Source of the DNA: Candidatus Levyibacteriota bacterium
GTDB taxonomy: Bacteria > Patescibacteria > Microgenomatia > Levybacterales > UBA12049
DNA length: 64,000 nucleotides
NCBI GenBank assembly: GCA_027334565.1
Contig: DAHWUP010000001.1
Location: forward strand, 124,001-188,000
Reading direction: 5' to 3'
Shown: piece after piece, positions 30,409 to 39,677 of the stretch
Layout of the letters: each line of letters starts with the position of its first letter
Position numbering within the stretch: the first letter of the stretch is position 1
The notes under the pieces: model-generated
Told to the model about the DNA's origin: nothing
The model's database searches: none
The model's input: the letters and a program-made list of their open reading frames with translations, nothing else
Made by a program: the position numbers and the translations under genes

Positions 30409-31439
30409 CAATTTTAGGTATTGAAACCAGCTGTGACGAAACCTCCGCAGCGATTGTTAAAGCCCAAAACAACGATAAAAATGTCACTTTGTGTTCAAAT
30501 GTCGTTGCTACCTCTCTTTCGCTGCACGCCAAAACAGGCGGCATAATTCCCGAAGTTGCCGCCCGCGAGCAGGTAAAATTCATCATTCCCGTAATCAAGG
30601 AAGCATTAAACGGTATTAAAAATCCGGAACAGGATATCGACGCTATCGCCGTTACCATCGGCCCGGGGCTGATAGGTTCGCTTTTGGTAGGGGTGGAAAC
30701 GGCTCGCACGTTTTCCTATGTTTGGAAAAAGACCTTAATCCCGGTAAACCATCTTTTCGGACACATCTACGCGAATTTCATCGAAGAACGTGCGGAACTC
30801 GGAACAAAGGATATCGAGTTCCCCGCCGTTTCATTGATCGTCTCCGGAGGCCATACGGACTTGGTTCTAATGAAAAATCACCGTAGTATCAAATGGCTAG
30901 GCGGAACAAGGGATGATGCGGCGGGAGAAGCCTTCGATAAAACCGGTAGACTTTTGGGCCTTCAATACCCTGCGGGTCCCGAAATTGAAAAACTGGCCGG
31001 AAGGGTTAAAAGGGATAACTACCGTTTCCCCAGGCCGGTAATCGACTCCGGCGATTTTGATTTCTCGTTTTCAGGCCTAAAGACAGCCGTTCTAAGAGAA
31101 GTTCAGAAAATGAAAAACAGGGACGAACAAACAATATCCGAAATTTGTTTTTCTCTACAAGAAGCGGTAATAGATGTTTTAGTTAAAAAAACACTTGATG
31201 CTGCAAATAAGTACAAGGTCAAATCTATACTTTTGGGAGGTGGCGTAGCGGCAAATTCCGCGCTTCGCGATAGTTTTGAATTGAAACTAAGTATCCTAGG
31301 TTCTAAAACCAAGCTTTTCGTCCCGGACAAAAAACTTTGTACCGACAACGCCGCAATGATCGCAGCGGCCGGATTTTTTAACAGGGAGGAAACCGATTGG
31401 AGAAACATTTCCGCCAACCCCGAACTGTATTTTGACTAA
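30405..31439 (+). CDS. tsaD: tRNA t6A37 threonylcarbamoyltransferase TsaD
   Basis: A 344-residue ASKHA-fold enzyme that transfers threonylcarbamoyl to A37 of ANN-decoding tRNAs. It begins MTILGIETSCDETS, the family start. The metal-binding histidines are in NHLFGHIYAN (H-x3-H) and nucleotide loops are seen in SGGHTDLVL and LGGGVAANSALR. Length is normal for bacterial TsaD. No TsaB, TsaC or TsaE gene is in the window. Confidence 0.96.
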   Translation: MTILGIETSCDETSAAIVKAQNNDKNVTLCSNVVATSLSLHAKTGGIIPEVAAREQVKFIIPVIKEALNGIKNPEQDIDAIAVTIGPGLIGSLLVGVETARTFSYVWKKTLIPVNHLFGHIYANFIEERAELGTKDIEFPAVSLIVSGGHTDLVLMKNHRSIKWLGGTRDDAAGEAFDKTGRLLGLQYPAGPEIEKLAGRVKRDNYRFPRPVIDSGDFDFSFSGLKTAVLREVQKMKNRDEQTISEICFSLQEAVIDVLVKKTLDAANKYKVKSILLGGGVAANSALRDSFELKLSILGSKTKLFVPDKKLCTDNAAMIAAAGFFNREETDWRNISANPELYFD

Positions 31440-31444
31440 CATGG

Positions 31445-31450
31445 TAAAAT
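31445..31450 (+). promoter_or_regulatory. Extended -10 of rmuC
   Basis: TGGTAAAAT ends 6 nt before the ATG at 31457 and lies just after the tsaD stop, predicting an extra leaderless transcript. Confidence 0.5.
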
Positions 31451-31456
31451 ACTAAC

Positions 31457-32431
31457 ATGCAACCAGATCTGCTCATTATAGTAGGAATTATTATTCTCGG
31501 TTTCGTTTCCCTCTTTTATTTACTAAATAAAAAGCTTTCCCGGCAAAAACCCGACGAGGCGCTTATGGAATGGTTAAAATCCATGCAAACAACGATCAAC
31601 AGCTCCTCCACTCAAACCGTAAAAACCCTGCAGGAAAATAGTCGTCAACTGAATGAAAGGCTCGATAATGCGGCACGAGTCATCAAAGACGTTGAAAAAG
31701 AAATCGGTGAGATGTCTGAAATCGGCAGGAATATGAGAGAGCTTCAGGATTTTTTAAAAAGCCCGAAACTCCGCGGCAACATCGGCGAACAGGTATTAAA
31801 AGACCTGATAGCGCAAATGTTTCCAAAGAACAGCTTTCTTTTGCAGTACGAATTTAAATCCGGCGAAAAAGTAGACGCGGCAATCAAAACCGACGCCGGG
31901 ATATTGCCGATCGACAGTAAATTCCCGATGGAAAATTATCAAAAAATGGTTAAGGCGAATTCCAAAGAAGAGAAAACCATATTTGAAAAAGAATTTATCA
32001 GAGATGTTAAAAGACACATCGATGTGATCGCCAAAAAATATATCCTTCCTTCGGAAGGAACGATGGATTTTGCCTTGATGTATATTCCGAGCGAAAGCGT
32101 ATATTACGAAGTGGTCAACGAGAACGAGACTCTGGATTACGCCAGACGCCAAAGGGTTTATCTTGTTTCCCCGTCGACTTTATACGCACATCTTCAGACG
32201 ATCCTCCTGGCTTTTGAGGGTAAAAAAATTGAAACCAGATCACGGGAGATTTTCGCACTCCTTAGAAGCATCCGGATCGATTACGAAAAAATCGAAGAGA
32301 ACATGTCCGTCTTGGGAAAACATATTAACAATGCCTATTCACAGTTTAGCAATGCTTCCAACTCCGTTTTGACTCTTGGCAAAAAATTAAATACCACCAA
32401 ACAGCTCGAACAGGATTCAAAACAAGAATAG
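31457..32431 (+). CDS. rmuC: RmuC-domain DNA recombination protein
   Basis: A 324-residue protein with an N-terminal membrane helix (residues 5-24), a coiled coil (about 30-100) and the RmuC domain. The domain shows SPKLRGNIGEQVLKDLI, the PIDSKFPMENYQ motif and the conserved YIPSESVYYEV. RmuC has a restriction-endonuclease-like fold and limits recombination between short inverted repeats. It is directly followed by a helicase-nuclease gene, so the pair may act together on DNA ends. Confidence 0.92.
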   Translation: MQPDLLIIVGIIILGFVSLFYLLNKKLSRQKPDEALMEWLKSMQTTINSSSTQTVKTLQENSRQLNERLDNAARVIKDVEKEIGEMSEIGRNMRELQDFLKSPKLRGNIGEQVLKDLIAQMFPKNSFLLQYEFKSGEKVDAAIKTDAGILPIDSKFPMENYQKMVKANSKEEKTIFEKEFIRDVKRHIDVIAKKYILPSEGTMDFALMYIPSESVYYEVVNENETLDYARRQRVYLVSPSTLYAHLQTILLAFEGKKIETRSREIFALLRSIRIDYEKIEENMSVLGKHINNAYSQFSNASNSVLTLGKKLNTTKQLEQDSKQE

Positions 32432-32458
32432 CCTCATTGTTTGCCAAAATCCTTGTGG

Positions 32459-32464
32459 TACAAT
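32459..32464 (+). promoter_or_regulatory. Extended -10 of the helicase gene
   Basis: TGGTACAAT ends 7 nt before the ATG at 32472, with a weak TTGTTT about 16 nt upstream. Confidence 0.5.
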
Positions 32465-32471
32465 ACAAAAC

Positions 32472-35330
32472 ATGAAAAGAAAGTTGCAACTTGACGCTTC
32501 GCAACTTAGAGCAGTCAATTATAAATCCGGACCACTCTTAATAATTGCCGGCGCGGGAACAGGAAAAACAACAGTTATCACCGAAAGGATCAGACACCTG
32601 ATAGTAGACAAAAAAATCCCGTCTCAAAATATCTTGGCCCTAACTTTCACCGAAAAGGCGGCATTTGAAATGCAGGAAAGGATCGATGTACTCTTGCCGT
32701 ACGGTTTTACAAACCTCTGGATTTTAACTTTCCACTCTTTTTGTGAAAGGGTATTACGCGACGACGCTTATGCCATTGGTCTTGATCCCAACTTTCGGCT
32801 TGCAAGCGAATCCGAGTCGGTTTTGATGCTAAAAAATCATTTATTCGATTTGGGACTGCATATCTATAAACCGCTGGGAAATCCCACCAAATTCCTGGAT
32901 GCTTTATTAACGCATTTCTCAAGATTAAAAGATGAAGACATTACACCACGGGAATATTTGCTGTTTGCAAAAAAATTGAAAAACAGTGATGAAAAAAAAC
33001 AATATCTGGAACTAGCCAATGCGTACCAGCTTTATGAAAATATTAAGGTTAAAGAATCGGTTATGGATTTTGCAGATCTGATATCCAATACTTTGCTTCT
33101 CTTAAGGCAAAGGCGTGACATTTTAAAAAGATACCGGGAACAATTTAAGTATATTTTGGTTGATGAGTTTCAGGATACGAATTTTGCTCAAAACGAACTG
33201 GCAATGCTTTTGGCAGGAAGCCGGAATAACATCACTGTTGTCGCCGATGATGACCAATCCATTTACAGATTCAGGGGTGCTGCGGTTTCAAACGTATTGC
33301 AGTTTAGAAAAAATTATAAAGACGCAAAGGTTGTAGTGTTGACCAATAACTATCGTTCGACTCAGACGATCCTTGACAGCGCATATGATTTAATCCAAAA
33401 CAATAATCCCAACCGACTGGAAGTAGCGGAAAAAATCAATAAGAAACTAAAAAGTTTTTCGGATACCAAGGGAAATGATATTAAAGTAATCTTTGCTCCA
33501 AGAGGCGAAGACGAAGCGGAAGAGATCGCATTGGAAATCAAAAGACTTGAAAAAAATTATGAATTTAAAGACATGGCTATTTTGACAAGAGCCAACAACC
33601 ATTCTCAAAATATAACCTTTTCCCTGCAAAGACACAGAATACCTTACCAATTTTTAGGACCGGGTTACCTTTTTATGCAGGAAGAGGTCAAAGATTTAGT
33701 AGCATATCTTAAGTTCCTCGGTGACCTTTCCGATTCCGTCTCGCTATTCAGAGTTCTTTCGATGGAAATATTTAAAATCCCGATGATCGAATTAAACTTT
33801 TTGCTAAACTTTGCCAAGAAAAAAAATTATTCGCTTTTCGAAAGTCTGTTTGACCTTGATCAAAAATTTTTAACCAAAATAACGATAAACAAACTGGAGA
33901 ATTTTCGAGAAATGGCAAAAAGACACCTTGAACACAGCAGAAAAGAGGGTGCCGGACAAATTCTTTATTATTTTCTGGTCGACTCGGGGCTTTTACAAAC
34001 TTTTAATGAAATAACTACCTTGAAAGAAGAAAAGGCCGCGCAAAATATCGCCAAGTTATTCGACAGAATTAAAAGCTTCGAATCGGAAAAATCAGGCAGC
34101 ACTTTATTTGAAACGATCGAATGGATAAACCTGATGCTGGATATCGGTGACAGCCCCAAAGCTGCGGACTTGGATTTAAGAAACGAAAATGCGGTAAGTA
34201 TTTTGACCGTACATTCCAGTAAGGGCCTTGAGTTTAAAGTAGTTTTCCTGGCAAATCTGGTCAACGACCGCTTCCCCACCCGTGAAAGACCAGAAAAAAT
34301 TCCTATTCCAAAAAGCCTGGTCAAAGAAAGAATTCCCCAAGGTATCGATTTCCATCTGCAGGAAGAGCGAAGACTCTTTTATGTCGGAATGACCAGGGCA
34401 AAAGAGCTGCTTTATTTTACCGGTGCCAAAACATATGCGGAGGGAAAACGCTTGAAAAAACTTTCTCCGTTTGTATACGAAAGTTTACCGAAATTGACGG
34501 AAAGTTTGGATGAAAAACAACCGGAACAACTTTCATTAATTAAGAATTTAACATCCTATCAAACCCCGGAAGAAAAAAGTGAACCCCTAAAACCGATAAA
34601 AGTTGAATATATCACTTACTCAAATCTGCAGATGTTTGATATTTGCCCGTTGCATTATAAAGCAAAAGTGATTTTAAATATTCCCACCCCCAAATCATTC
34701 GTGCAAAGTTTCGGCATCTCACTCCATAACACCCTGTATAACTTTTATAAGCTCGTGCAACGCGGGGAAAAACCGACTTTGGATGAGATGATTAAAATTC
34801 TAGAAAAAGAATGGATAAATGAAGGCTATAACAGCAAAAAACACGAACAAGAGAACATACAAAGAGCAGTAAAAACATTGAAAAATTTTTATAAATCGGA
34901 ATGTAACCCTCCGGTAAAACCATTGTCTCTGGAATTACCTTTTACTTTCACTCTAAAAGGCGGTGTTAAGGTTTACGGCAAGATCGACAGGATAGATCAA
35001 AAAGGCAATGGGATCGAAATCATCGATTATAAAACGGGCGAGGACAATCCCAAAGCGGATGTTGCACACGAGCTTCAACTTGCAATATACGCTCTGGCGG
35101 CGACTAAGGCGAAAGATGAAGTTTTAAACCGCAGGGCAAAGAATATTACCCTTACTTTGCATTTCTTGGAGGGAGGCACCAAGAAATCAATGACTTTTAC
35201 CAAAAAGGATTTAGATAAATTCGAAAAGGAGTTATTGGAGAAAATCAAGGAAATCGAAAAAAGCGATTTCAAATGCAGCAAAAACATCCTGTGTAAAAAC
35301 TGTGAATACAAGATATTATGCAATGCATAA
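32472..35330 (+). CDS. UvrD/PcrA-type helicase fused to Fe-S PD-(D/E)XK nuclease
   Basis: A 952-residue SF1A helicase. Walker A AGAGTGKT is at residues 26-33 and motif II VDEFQDTN near 230. Motif VI is FYVGMTRAKELL. From about residue 710 a RecB/Cas4-like nuclease domain follows: ICPLHYK (first cluster cysteine near 725), GKIDRID, EIIDYKTG (Asp and Lys of the active site) and a C-terminal C-x2-C-x5-C (cysteines 941, 944, 950). One upstream Cys plus three C-terminal Cys is the AddB/Cas4 iron-staple pattern. It is probably a single-chain end-resection or repair enzyme similar to AdnAB halves. Confidence 0.9.
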   Translation: MKRKLQLDASQLRAVNYKSGPLLIIAGAGTGKTTVITERIRHLIVDKKIPSQNILALTFTEKAAFEMQERIDVLLPYGFTNLWILTFHSFCERVLRDDAYAIGLDPNFRLASESESVLMLKNHLFDLGLHIYKPLGNPTKFLDALLTHFSRLKDEDITPREYLLFAKKLKNSDEKKQYLELANAYQLYENIKVKESVMDFADLISNTLLLLRQRRDILKRYREQFKYILVDEFQDTNFAQNELAMLLAGSRNNITVVADDDQSIYRFRGAAVSNVLQFRKNYKDAKVVVLTNNYRSTQTILDSAYDLIQNNNPNRLEVAEKINKKLKSFSDTKGNDIKVIFAPRGEDEAEEIALEIKRLEKNYEFKDMAILTRANNHSQNITFSLQRHRIPYQFLGPGYLFMQEEVKDLVAYLKFLGDLSDSVSLFRVLSMEIFKIPMIELNFLLNFAKKKNYSLFESLFDLDQKFLTKITINKLENFREMAKRHLEHSRKEGAGQILYYFLVDSGLLQTFNEITTLKEEKAAQNIAKLFDRIKSFESEKSGSTLFETIEWINLMLDIGDSPKAADLDLRNENAVSILTVHSSKGLEFKVVFLANLVNDRFPTRERPEKIPIPKSLVKERIPQGIDFHLQEERRLFYVGMTRAKELLYFTGAKTYAEGKRLKKLSPFVYESLPKLTESLDEKQPEQLSLIKNLTSYQTPEEKSEPLKPIKVEYITYSNLQMFDICPLHYKAKVILNIPTPKSFVQSFGISLHNTLYNFYKLVQRGEKPTLDEMIKILEKEWINEGYNSKKHEQENIQRAVKTLKNFYKSECNPPVKPLSLELPFTFTLKGGVKVYGKIDRIDQKGNGIEIIDYKTGEDNPKADVAHELQLAIYALAATKAKDEVLNRRAKNITLTLHFLEGGTKKSMTFTKKDLDKFEKELLEKIKEIEKSDFKCSKNILCKNCEYKILCNA

Positions 35331-35434
35331 TATCATAGCCCCAAAGCTTGAAGGATAAAATTCTTTGTAACGCCTGACATTCCCCCCTTTTGTACCAACA
35401 GCATGAACATGCGAATATTTTGATACATATGAAC

Positions 35435-35463
35435 TCGACTTCCGGGATGAAATTTGCTAAAAT
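35435..35463 (+). promoter_or_regulatory. rnpB promoter
   Basis: TCGACT (35435-35440), 17 nt, then the extended -10 TGCTAAAAT ending at 35463; transcription would start close to the RNA's 5' end. The bases 35331-35434 hold nothing else that I can support. Confidence 0.55.
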
Positions 35464-35473
35464 ACACTCGATC

Positions 35474-35859
35474 TTGCGGAAGGAGAGTTGCTACTGAGTA
35501 CCGAAAGGTGCTTAGAGGAAAGTCCAGACAGGAATAAGGACGGGGACGGAGCGTAAAGCTCCGGTTAGCAATAACCGGTGTTCCGATTTTTGCCTACATG
35601 TGAATCGGAAACGGATTTCGAAATGACGGAATCCGAGAGCAACAGAGACGAGTAGGGGTGAAACGGGCAATCCCACCTGCTGCAACCTCCGAATTGGTGC
35701 GTTAAAACTTTTCCTTTAAGGAGTACCAAAAGATTGAGGGCATCCCGAAATAAACGGGGCGAGAACGACCGAATATCGTATCGAGATAGATTGCAACTTA
35801 TAACCCTAAAGAGAAATCGAATAGGTTAAAAACAGAATCTGGCTTATTACCTTCCGCAA
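35474..35859 (+). ncRNA. rnpB: RNase P RNA, bacterial type A
   Basis: The catalytic RNA of RNase P, about 386 nt, which matures tRNA 5' ends. The ends pair as helix P1 (TTGCGGAAGG at 35474-35483 with CCTTCCGCAA at 35850-35859). The universally conserved GAGGAAAGTCC is at 35515-35525, and the ACAGAA...GGCTTA element near the 3' end (35832-35846) matches the other conserved core strand. Length and ends fit the ancestral A type. It is followed at once by the convergent permease gene. Confidence 0.93.
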
Positions 35860-35868
35860 CGATCATAA

Positions 35869-36900
35869 TTATTGCGCCTCGTGGTGAGTTATTTTTTCCA
35901 AGGAATATTCAAAAATTACCATTAAAATCCCTGCGATAGGAACCGCCAAAATAAGACCCAAGATTCCCGCACTATGCTCACCGGCAATGACCGCGAATAA
36001 AATTACCAAGGGATGAAGCTTGGTGATCTTTCCCATCACATAAGGCGTAATAAAATAGTCTTGTATTTGCCTTAAGACAAAATAAATAACTATTACCGCA
36101 ATTGCGATTTGGAACGGATCCAAACCGAAATTGGCAGTACCTCCAAGATATGCCACTATTGCCGCAACGCCTCCTGCGACGATCGGTCCGATGATCGGTA
36201 CTATTTCCGCAAAACCCGAGAAAACCGCAAGGATCAACGAGAATTTAACCCCCAAAATAGTCAATGCGACAAACAGTACCAGGGAAACAAAAAACACCAG
36301 GAATAATTGACCTCTGAGATAACTGACCAAGACGGAGTTTATTTTACGCAACAGTATATCCAATTCTATCCGGTAATTATGTGGAAAATAGTTCAATATC
36401 TTGTCAACCATTCCCCTCCCACCTTGTAAAAAATAAAATGCGGAAAAAAGAAAAATTATGAAACCAAAAATTCTTGAAAACACCTGCGGAAAAACGGAAA
36501 ATGCGGAAGGATAACTAAAAGTGGATGTCTTTTCCACTGTCGATAAGATGTCTACGACCGTCGGCCTAAGCCAGACAGGCATGTTATTGATTTGATTTTT
36601 TGCCGTCATTGTCAGCGCATAAACTTCATGGCGCAGTTCTTGGGTTTCTTCTCCTATCCTCTGTGAAAACAGTATGCCCGTACCGACAAATATAAAAATC
36701 AGTATAAGATAGATTACCGCTACGGAAAGAGTTCTCGGAAGTTTAAACTTTTCGGAAAAGAAGCTTACCACGGGATTAAAAATATAGGCAAATATCGCTG
36801 CGATAACAAAAGGAGTAAGGATAGCCCTTTCAATAAACAGAAACCAAAGCACAAAAAGACCGATTACGATTAGAAAAACCGACCTTAGTCTTAAAGTCAT
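35869..36900 (-). CDS. AI-2E family transporter (TqsA/PerM-like permease)
   Basis: A 343-residue membrane protein with about eight hydrophobic segments arranged as in the AI-2 exporter superfamily: a paired helix at the N-terminus, a soluble loop (about residues 80-140), then helices ending with PYVMGKITKLHPLVILFAV and GILGLILAVPIAGI. Members include quorum-signal exporters and Na+/H+ antiporters, so substrate cannot be read from sequence. A TATAAT lies 10 nt before the ATG. Confidence 0.88.
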   Translation of the reverse strand: MTLRLRSVFLIVIGLFVLWFLFIERAILTPFVIAAIFAYIFNPVVSFFSEKFKLPRTLSVAVIYLILIFIFVGTGILFSQRIGEETQELRHEVYALTMTAKNQINNMPVWLRPTVVDILSTVEKTSTFSYPSAFSVFPQVFSRIFGFIIFLFSAFYFLQGGRGMVDKILNYFPHNYRIELDILLRKINSVLVSYLRGQLFLVFFVSLVLFVALTILGVKFSLILAVFSGFAEIVPIIGPIVAGGVAAIVAYLGGTANFGLDPFQIAIAVIVIYFVLRQIQDYFITPYVMGKITKLHPLVILFAVIAGEHSAGILGLILAVPIAGILMVIFEYSLEKITHHEAQ

Positions 36901-36943
36901 ACCTAAGAGTATTATAACAAATCCTGGCTTATAATACTTACAA

Positions 36944-37216
36944 TTATCTGACTGCTTTCTTTAAGGTTTTGCCAGGGGTAAAGCCTGGAGCTTTGCGAGC
37001 CGCAATGGTAATTTTTTCTCCTGTTTTAGGATTTCTTCCCGGTCTGGAGGCTCTCTTTCTTACGGAAAATGTTCCAAATCCGGTTATCACTACCTTTTCG
37101 CCTCTTTTAAGTGAATCTCTGATTCCGTTTAGAAAAACGGTAACCGACTCTCGTGCGGCTTTGTTGGTCAGGTTACCTTTTTTTGCGACCAGTTCAATAA
37201 GGTCTTTTTTTGTCAT
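36944..37216 (-). CDS. hup: HU-family nucleoid protein
   Basis: A 90-residue DNA-bending protein. It has the complete bacterial DNA-binding signature GFGTFSVRKRASRPGRNPKTG (partly quoted here: GFGTF, then RxxRxGRNPxTG) and the ARKAPGFTPGK tail. I chose ATG 37216 instead of the in-frame GTG 37225, because the ribosome binding site GGAGGTGA overlaps the GTG and 90 residues is the standard HU length. Strong promoter and strong binding site fit an abundant protein. Confidence 0.96.
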   Translation of the reverse strand: MTKKDLIELVAKKGNLTNKAARESVTVFLNGIRDSLKRGEKVVITGFGTFSVRKRASRPGRNPKTGEKITIAARKAPGFTPGKTLKKAVR

Positions 37217-37262
37217 TAAATTCACCTCCTCCCGGGCCGATGGCCTGTTTTGATTTAGGTTA

Positions 37263-37291
37263 ACAATACAATGTAATCAAATAGTTGTCAA
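37263..37291 (-). promoter_or_regulatory. HU promoter
   Basis: TTGACA (37291-37286), exactly 17 nt, TATTGT (37268-37263) on the minus strand. The CCTCTTGACA context is shared with hsp20 and the pilin promoter. Confidence 0.65.
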
Positions 37292-37821
37292 GAGGAATCT
37301 TTTGGATAAATTCTATATTCCGCTTCATCAAGAACGTTTCCGGCCAAATTGATTTTTTTATATTCGTCTTCGATTACACCGCCTAAATACTCCGCGATCT
37401 TTCGGCTCGGGATGTTTCTTTTATCAACCGGATATTTAATATATTGGTAGGTAATATTCTCATCGATCCAATCCCTTAATCCTTTGACCGCCTCCCTGCC
37501 GTACCGATGACCGTGTGCTTTCTTTTTTATCCAGATACCCAATTCCGGCCTGTTTGAATTTAGTTTCGATGCGCCTGCGTGCCCTAAAAATTCATTGGTC
37601 TCTTTATCCAAAATTGCTACCGACAGTTCTAAACCGGATAGCATACCTTTGACCGCGGAATCAATAAAATGCAACGTTTCATCCATTTGTGCCGCCGGCT
37701 TTGGAAACATGTAAATGGAGATTTCGTCGGTAAATTCATTAAAAATTTCCGTAGCATATTTTCGTGAGGTAGGTACAAGTTTTAATCTGTCGGTCGTTAT
37801 GACAACTTTTGTTAAATCCAT
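37288..37821 (-). CDS. GNAT family N-acetyltransferase (RimJ/RimL-like)
   Basis: A 177-residue acetyltransferase. The acetyl-CoA pyrophosphate loop is IWIKKKAHGHRYGREAVKGL, in the position of the R/Q-x-x-G-x-G/A motif, and the N-terminal TDRLKLVPTS is typical of RimJ/RimL-type enzymes that modify protein N-termini or small amines. Substrate unknown. The -10 TATAAT (37833-37828) lies exactly 6 nt before the ATG, one of the clearest leaderless arrangements in the window. Confidence 0.88.
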   Translation of the reverse strand: MDLTKVVITTDRLKLVPTSRKYATEIFNEFTDEISIYMFPKPAAQMDETLHFIDSAVKGMLSGLELSVAILDKETNEFLGHAGASKLNSNRPELGIWIKKKAHGHRYGREAVKGLRDWIDENITYQYIKYPVDKRNIPSRKIAEYLGGVIEDEYKKINLAGNVLDEAEYRIYPKDSS

Positions 37822-37844
37822 ATAAAAATTATAACAAAAACCGA

Positions 37845-39089
37845 TTATGAAGAGAATTCGCTGGCGGTAGCCCTAAATTCGCGGATGGCGGTAACCTTGA
37901 TCTCCCCGGGAACCGCTTGTGATTTTGCGACTTCGTCTCTAATTTTTGTGGCCACCACGGTTGTTTGTTCGTCGGTTAGCTTGCCAGGATCGATGATGAC
38001 CCTAAGCTCTCTTCCGGCTTCAAATGCATAAGCATCCTCAACTCCCTCGTGTTTTTTGGCTATTTCTTCCATCTCCGTCAACCGTTTGCCGTATTCTTCC
38101 ACATCCTCATATCGGGCTCCCGGTCTTGCACCCGAGATCTGATCCGCAATATGCACTATCACCGACTCTACGGACGTGAACGGTTTATCTTCATGGTGCT
38201 CCGCGACGCAATTTACTACCGGTTCGGGAATGCCGTGTTTCTTAAGAAAATCAACTCCCAAAGTGACATGACTTCCCTCGCCTTCCAAAACTTTCCCGAT
38301 ATCGTGGAACAGACAGCCGACCCGAACTATGTTTACGTTTGCTCCAAGTTCTTCGGCGATATGCACCCCGATCTTAACATCTTCTAACGTATGAACTATC
38401 AAATTTTGTCCGAATGAGGTTCTGAATTTAAATCTCCCCAAAACCGAAAGCATGTCTCTTGAAAGATTGAAAACTCCTGCTTCGTGAGCCAGTTTTTCCC
38501 CTTCCTCAAACATAATTTTTTCGACTTCCTTTTTGGCCTCTTCAACAATTTCTTCGATCCTAAACGGCTGTATCCTGGTATCTCTGATAAGTTTTTCAAG
38601 CGAACGTCGGGCGATTTCCCTTCTTACCTGGTCAAATGACGAAAGCCTGATTACCCCTTCTTCATCCAAATCCACATCCACTCCGGTTGCCTGCTCAAAA
38701 GCCCTGATATTCCTTCCCTCTTTCCCGATTATCCTGCCTTTGATTTCTTCATCGGGGATCTTGACCACCGAAACGGTGTATTCCGCAATGAACTTCAAAG
38801 CACCGAAACGCATACTGTCCAGAAGTATTTCCTGAGCATTTTTATCGGAGGTTGATTTTGCCTCATCTTCTCTCTCCTTGATGATCTTGGCAACGGCTTT
38901 CGCTTCGTCCATCTCAAGCTGTTCGAACAACTCTTTTTTTGCCTGTTCTTCGGTCAGGCCTGAAGCGTTCTCCAGTTTTTCGCGATATTTTTCTTTCAGC
39001 TCCTCAAGCTTTTGCCTGTCTTGTTCAAGTTTCTCTTCTCTATCGAGAAGCTTTTTTTCCAGTGCTATTAAATCCTGATTGTTTGCCAT
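37845..39089 (-). CDS. rny: Ribonuclease Y lacking the N-terminal membrane anchor
   Basis: A 414-residue endoribonuclease that initiates mRNA decay. A coiled coil (residues 5-90) leads to the KH domain (about 105-170, loop GKEG in GRIIGKEGRNIRAFEQ) and the HD domain with LFHDIGK and later AEHHED. Canonical RNase Y is about 510-520 residues and begins with a transmembrane helix; here the frame opens directly in the coiled coil. A stop codon lies in frame about 13 codons upstream, so the anchor is absent and not just missed. The enzyme should be cytosolic. Confidence 0.93.
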   Translation of the reverse strand: MANNQDLIALEKKLLDREEKLEQDRQKLEELKEKYREKLENASGLTEEQAKKELFEQLEMDEAKAVAKIIKEREDEAKSTSDKNAQEILLDSMRFGALKFIAEYTVSVVKIPDEEIKGRIIGKEGRNIRAFEQATGVDVDLDEEGVIRLSSFDQVRREIARRSLEKLIRDTRIQPFRIEEIVEEAKKEVEKIMFEEGEKLAHEAGVFNLSRDMLSVLGRFKFRTSFGQNLIVHTLEDVKIGVHIAEELGANVNIVRVGCLFHDIGKVLEGEGSHVTLGVDFLKKHGIPEPVVNCVAEHHEDKPFTSVESVIVHIADQISGARPGARYEDVEEYGKRLTEMEEIAKKHEGVEDAYAFEAGRELRVIIDPGKLTDEQTTVVATKIRDEVAKSQAVPGEIKVTAIREFRATASEFSS

Positions 39090-39197
39090 ATCGTATTTTT
39101 TTAAGACAAAAGAAGACCCAAATTAATGGGCTGACGGATAAGATGAATTTTGCAAGAAAAATCTATCCATATCTTTCCTTTTGTTCATTCAATTATA

Positions 39198-39674
39198 CTA
39201 TTCTTCCAAAACCCGGTCAATAACATCTTTAACGGTATCCCAGTCAAAACCCCTTGAAGCCAAATATCTCCCGAGTTTTTCGCGGATTTTAAATTTCTCC
39301 TTATCGTGTATCGTCCTTAATTTTTTTTCTGCCAATTTGAATGCACTTTCTTTATCCTGCCCACCGCTCTTGTTCATTGATTCATAATTCTCTATTATAT
39401 CTTCCGCAATTCCTTTCATCTTAAGCTCCGATTTTATGATACGCCATGACCGGGGCTTAATTTCGGTATGTGATCTGATCCACATCCTGGCAAATTCTTC
39501 GTCGTTTATAAATTTATCACGCTTCAGGCTTTCGACAATTTTTTGTGCCGTCAAATCGTTACATTTCTTCCTTTTAAGGTAGCCACGCATCTCTTTTTCG
39601 CTACGCTGTCGTAAGGACAAAAACCTTATGGAGGATTTATAGAATTTATCGAATTCTTCCATTGTTCGGAACAA
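39198..39674 (-). CDS. recX: RecA regulator RecX
   Basis: A 158-residue all-helical protein that caps and dismantles RecA filaments. Family features: repeated three-helix units, SEKEMRGYLKRKK followed by IVESLKRDKFINDEEFARMWIRSH (in part). Its ATG lies 3 nt past the recA stop codon, so it is translated from the recA message, the usual arrangement. Confidence 0.92.
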   Translation of the reverse strand: MFRTMEEFDKFYKSSIRFLSLRQRSEKEMRGYLKRKKCNDLTAQKIVESLKRDKFINDEEFARMWIRSHTEIKPRSWRIIKSELKMKGIAEDIIENYESMNKSGGQDKESAFKLAEKKLRTIHDKEKFKIREKLGRYLASRGFDWDTVKDVIDRVLEE

Positions 39675-39677
39675 TTA

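Noticed and set aside
35474..35859. tmRNA or group I intron as identity of the structured RNA
   Set aside because: P1 pairing of both ends plus GAGGAAAGTCC and ACAGAA...GGCTTA identify RNase P RNA.
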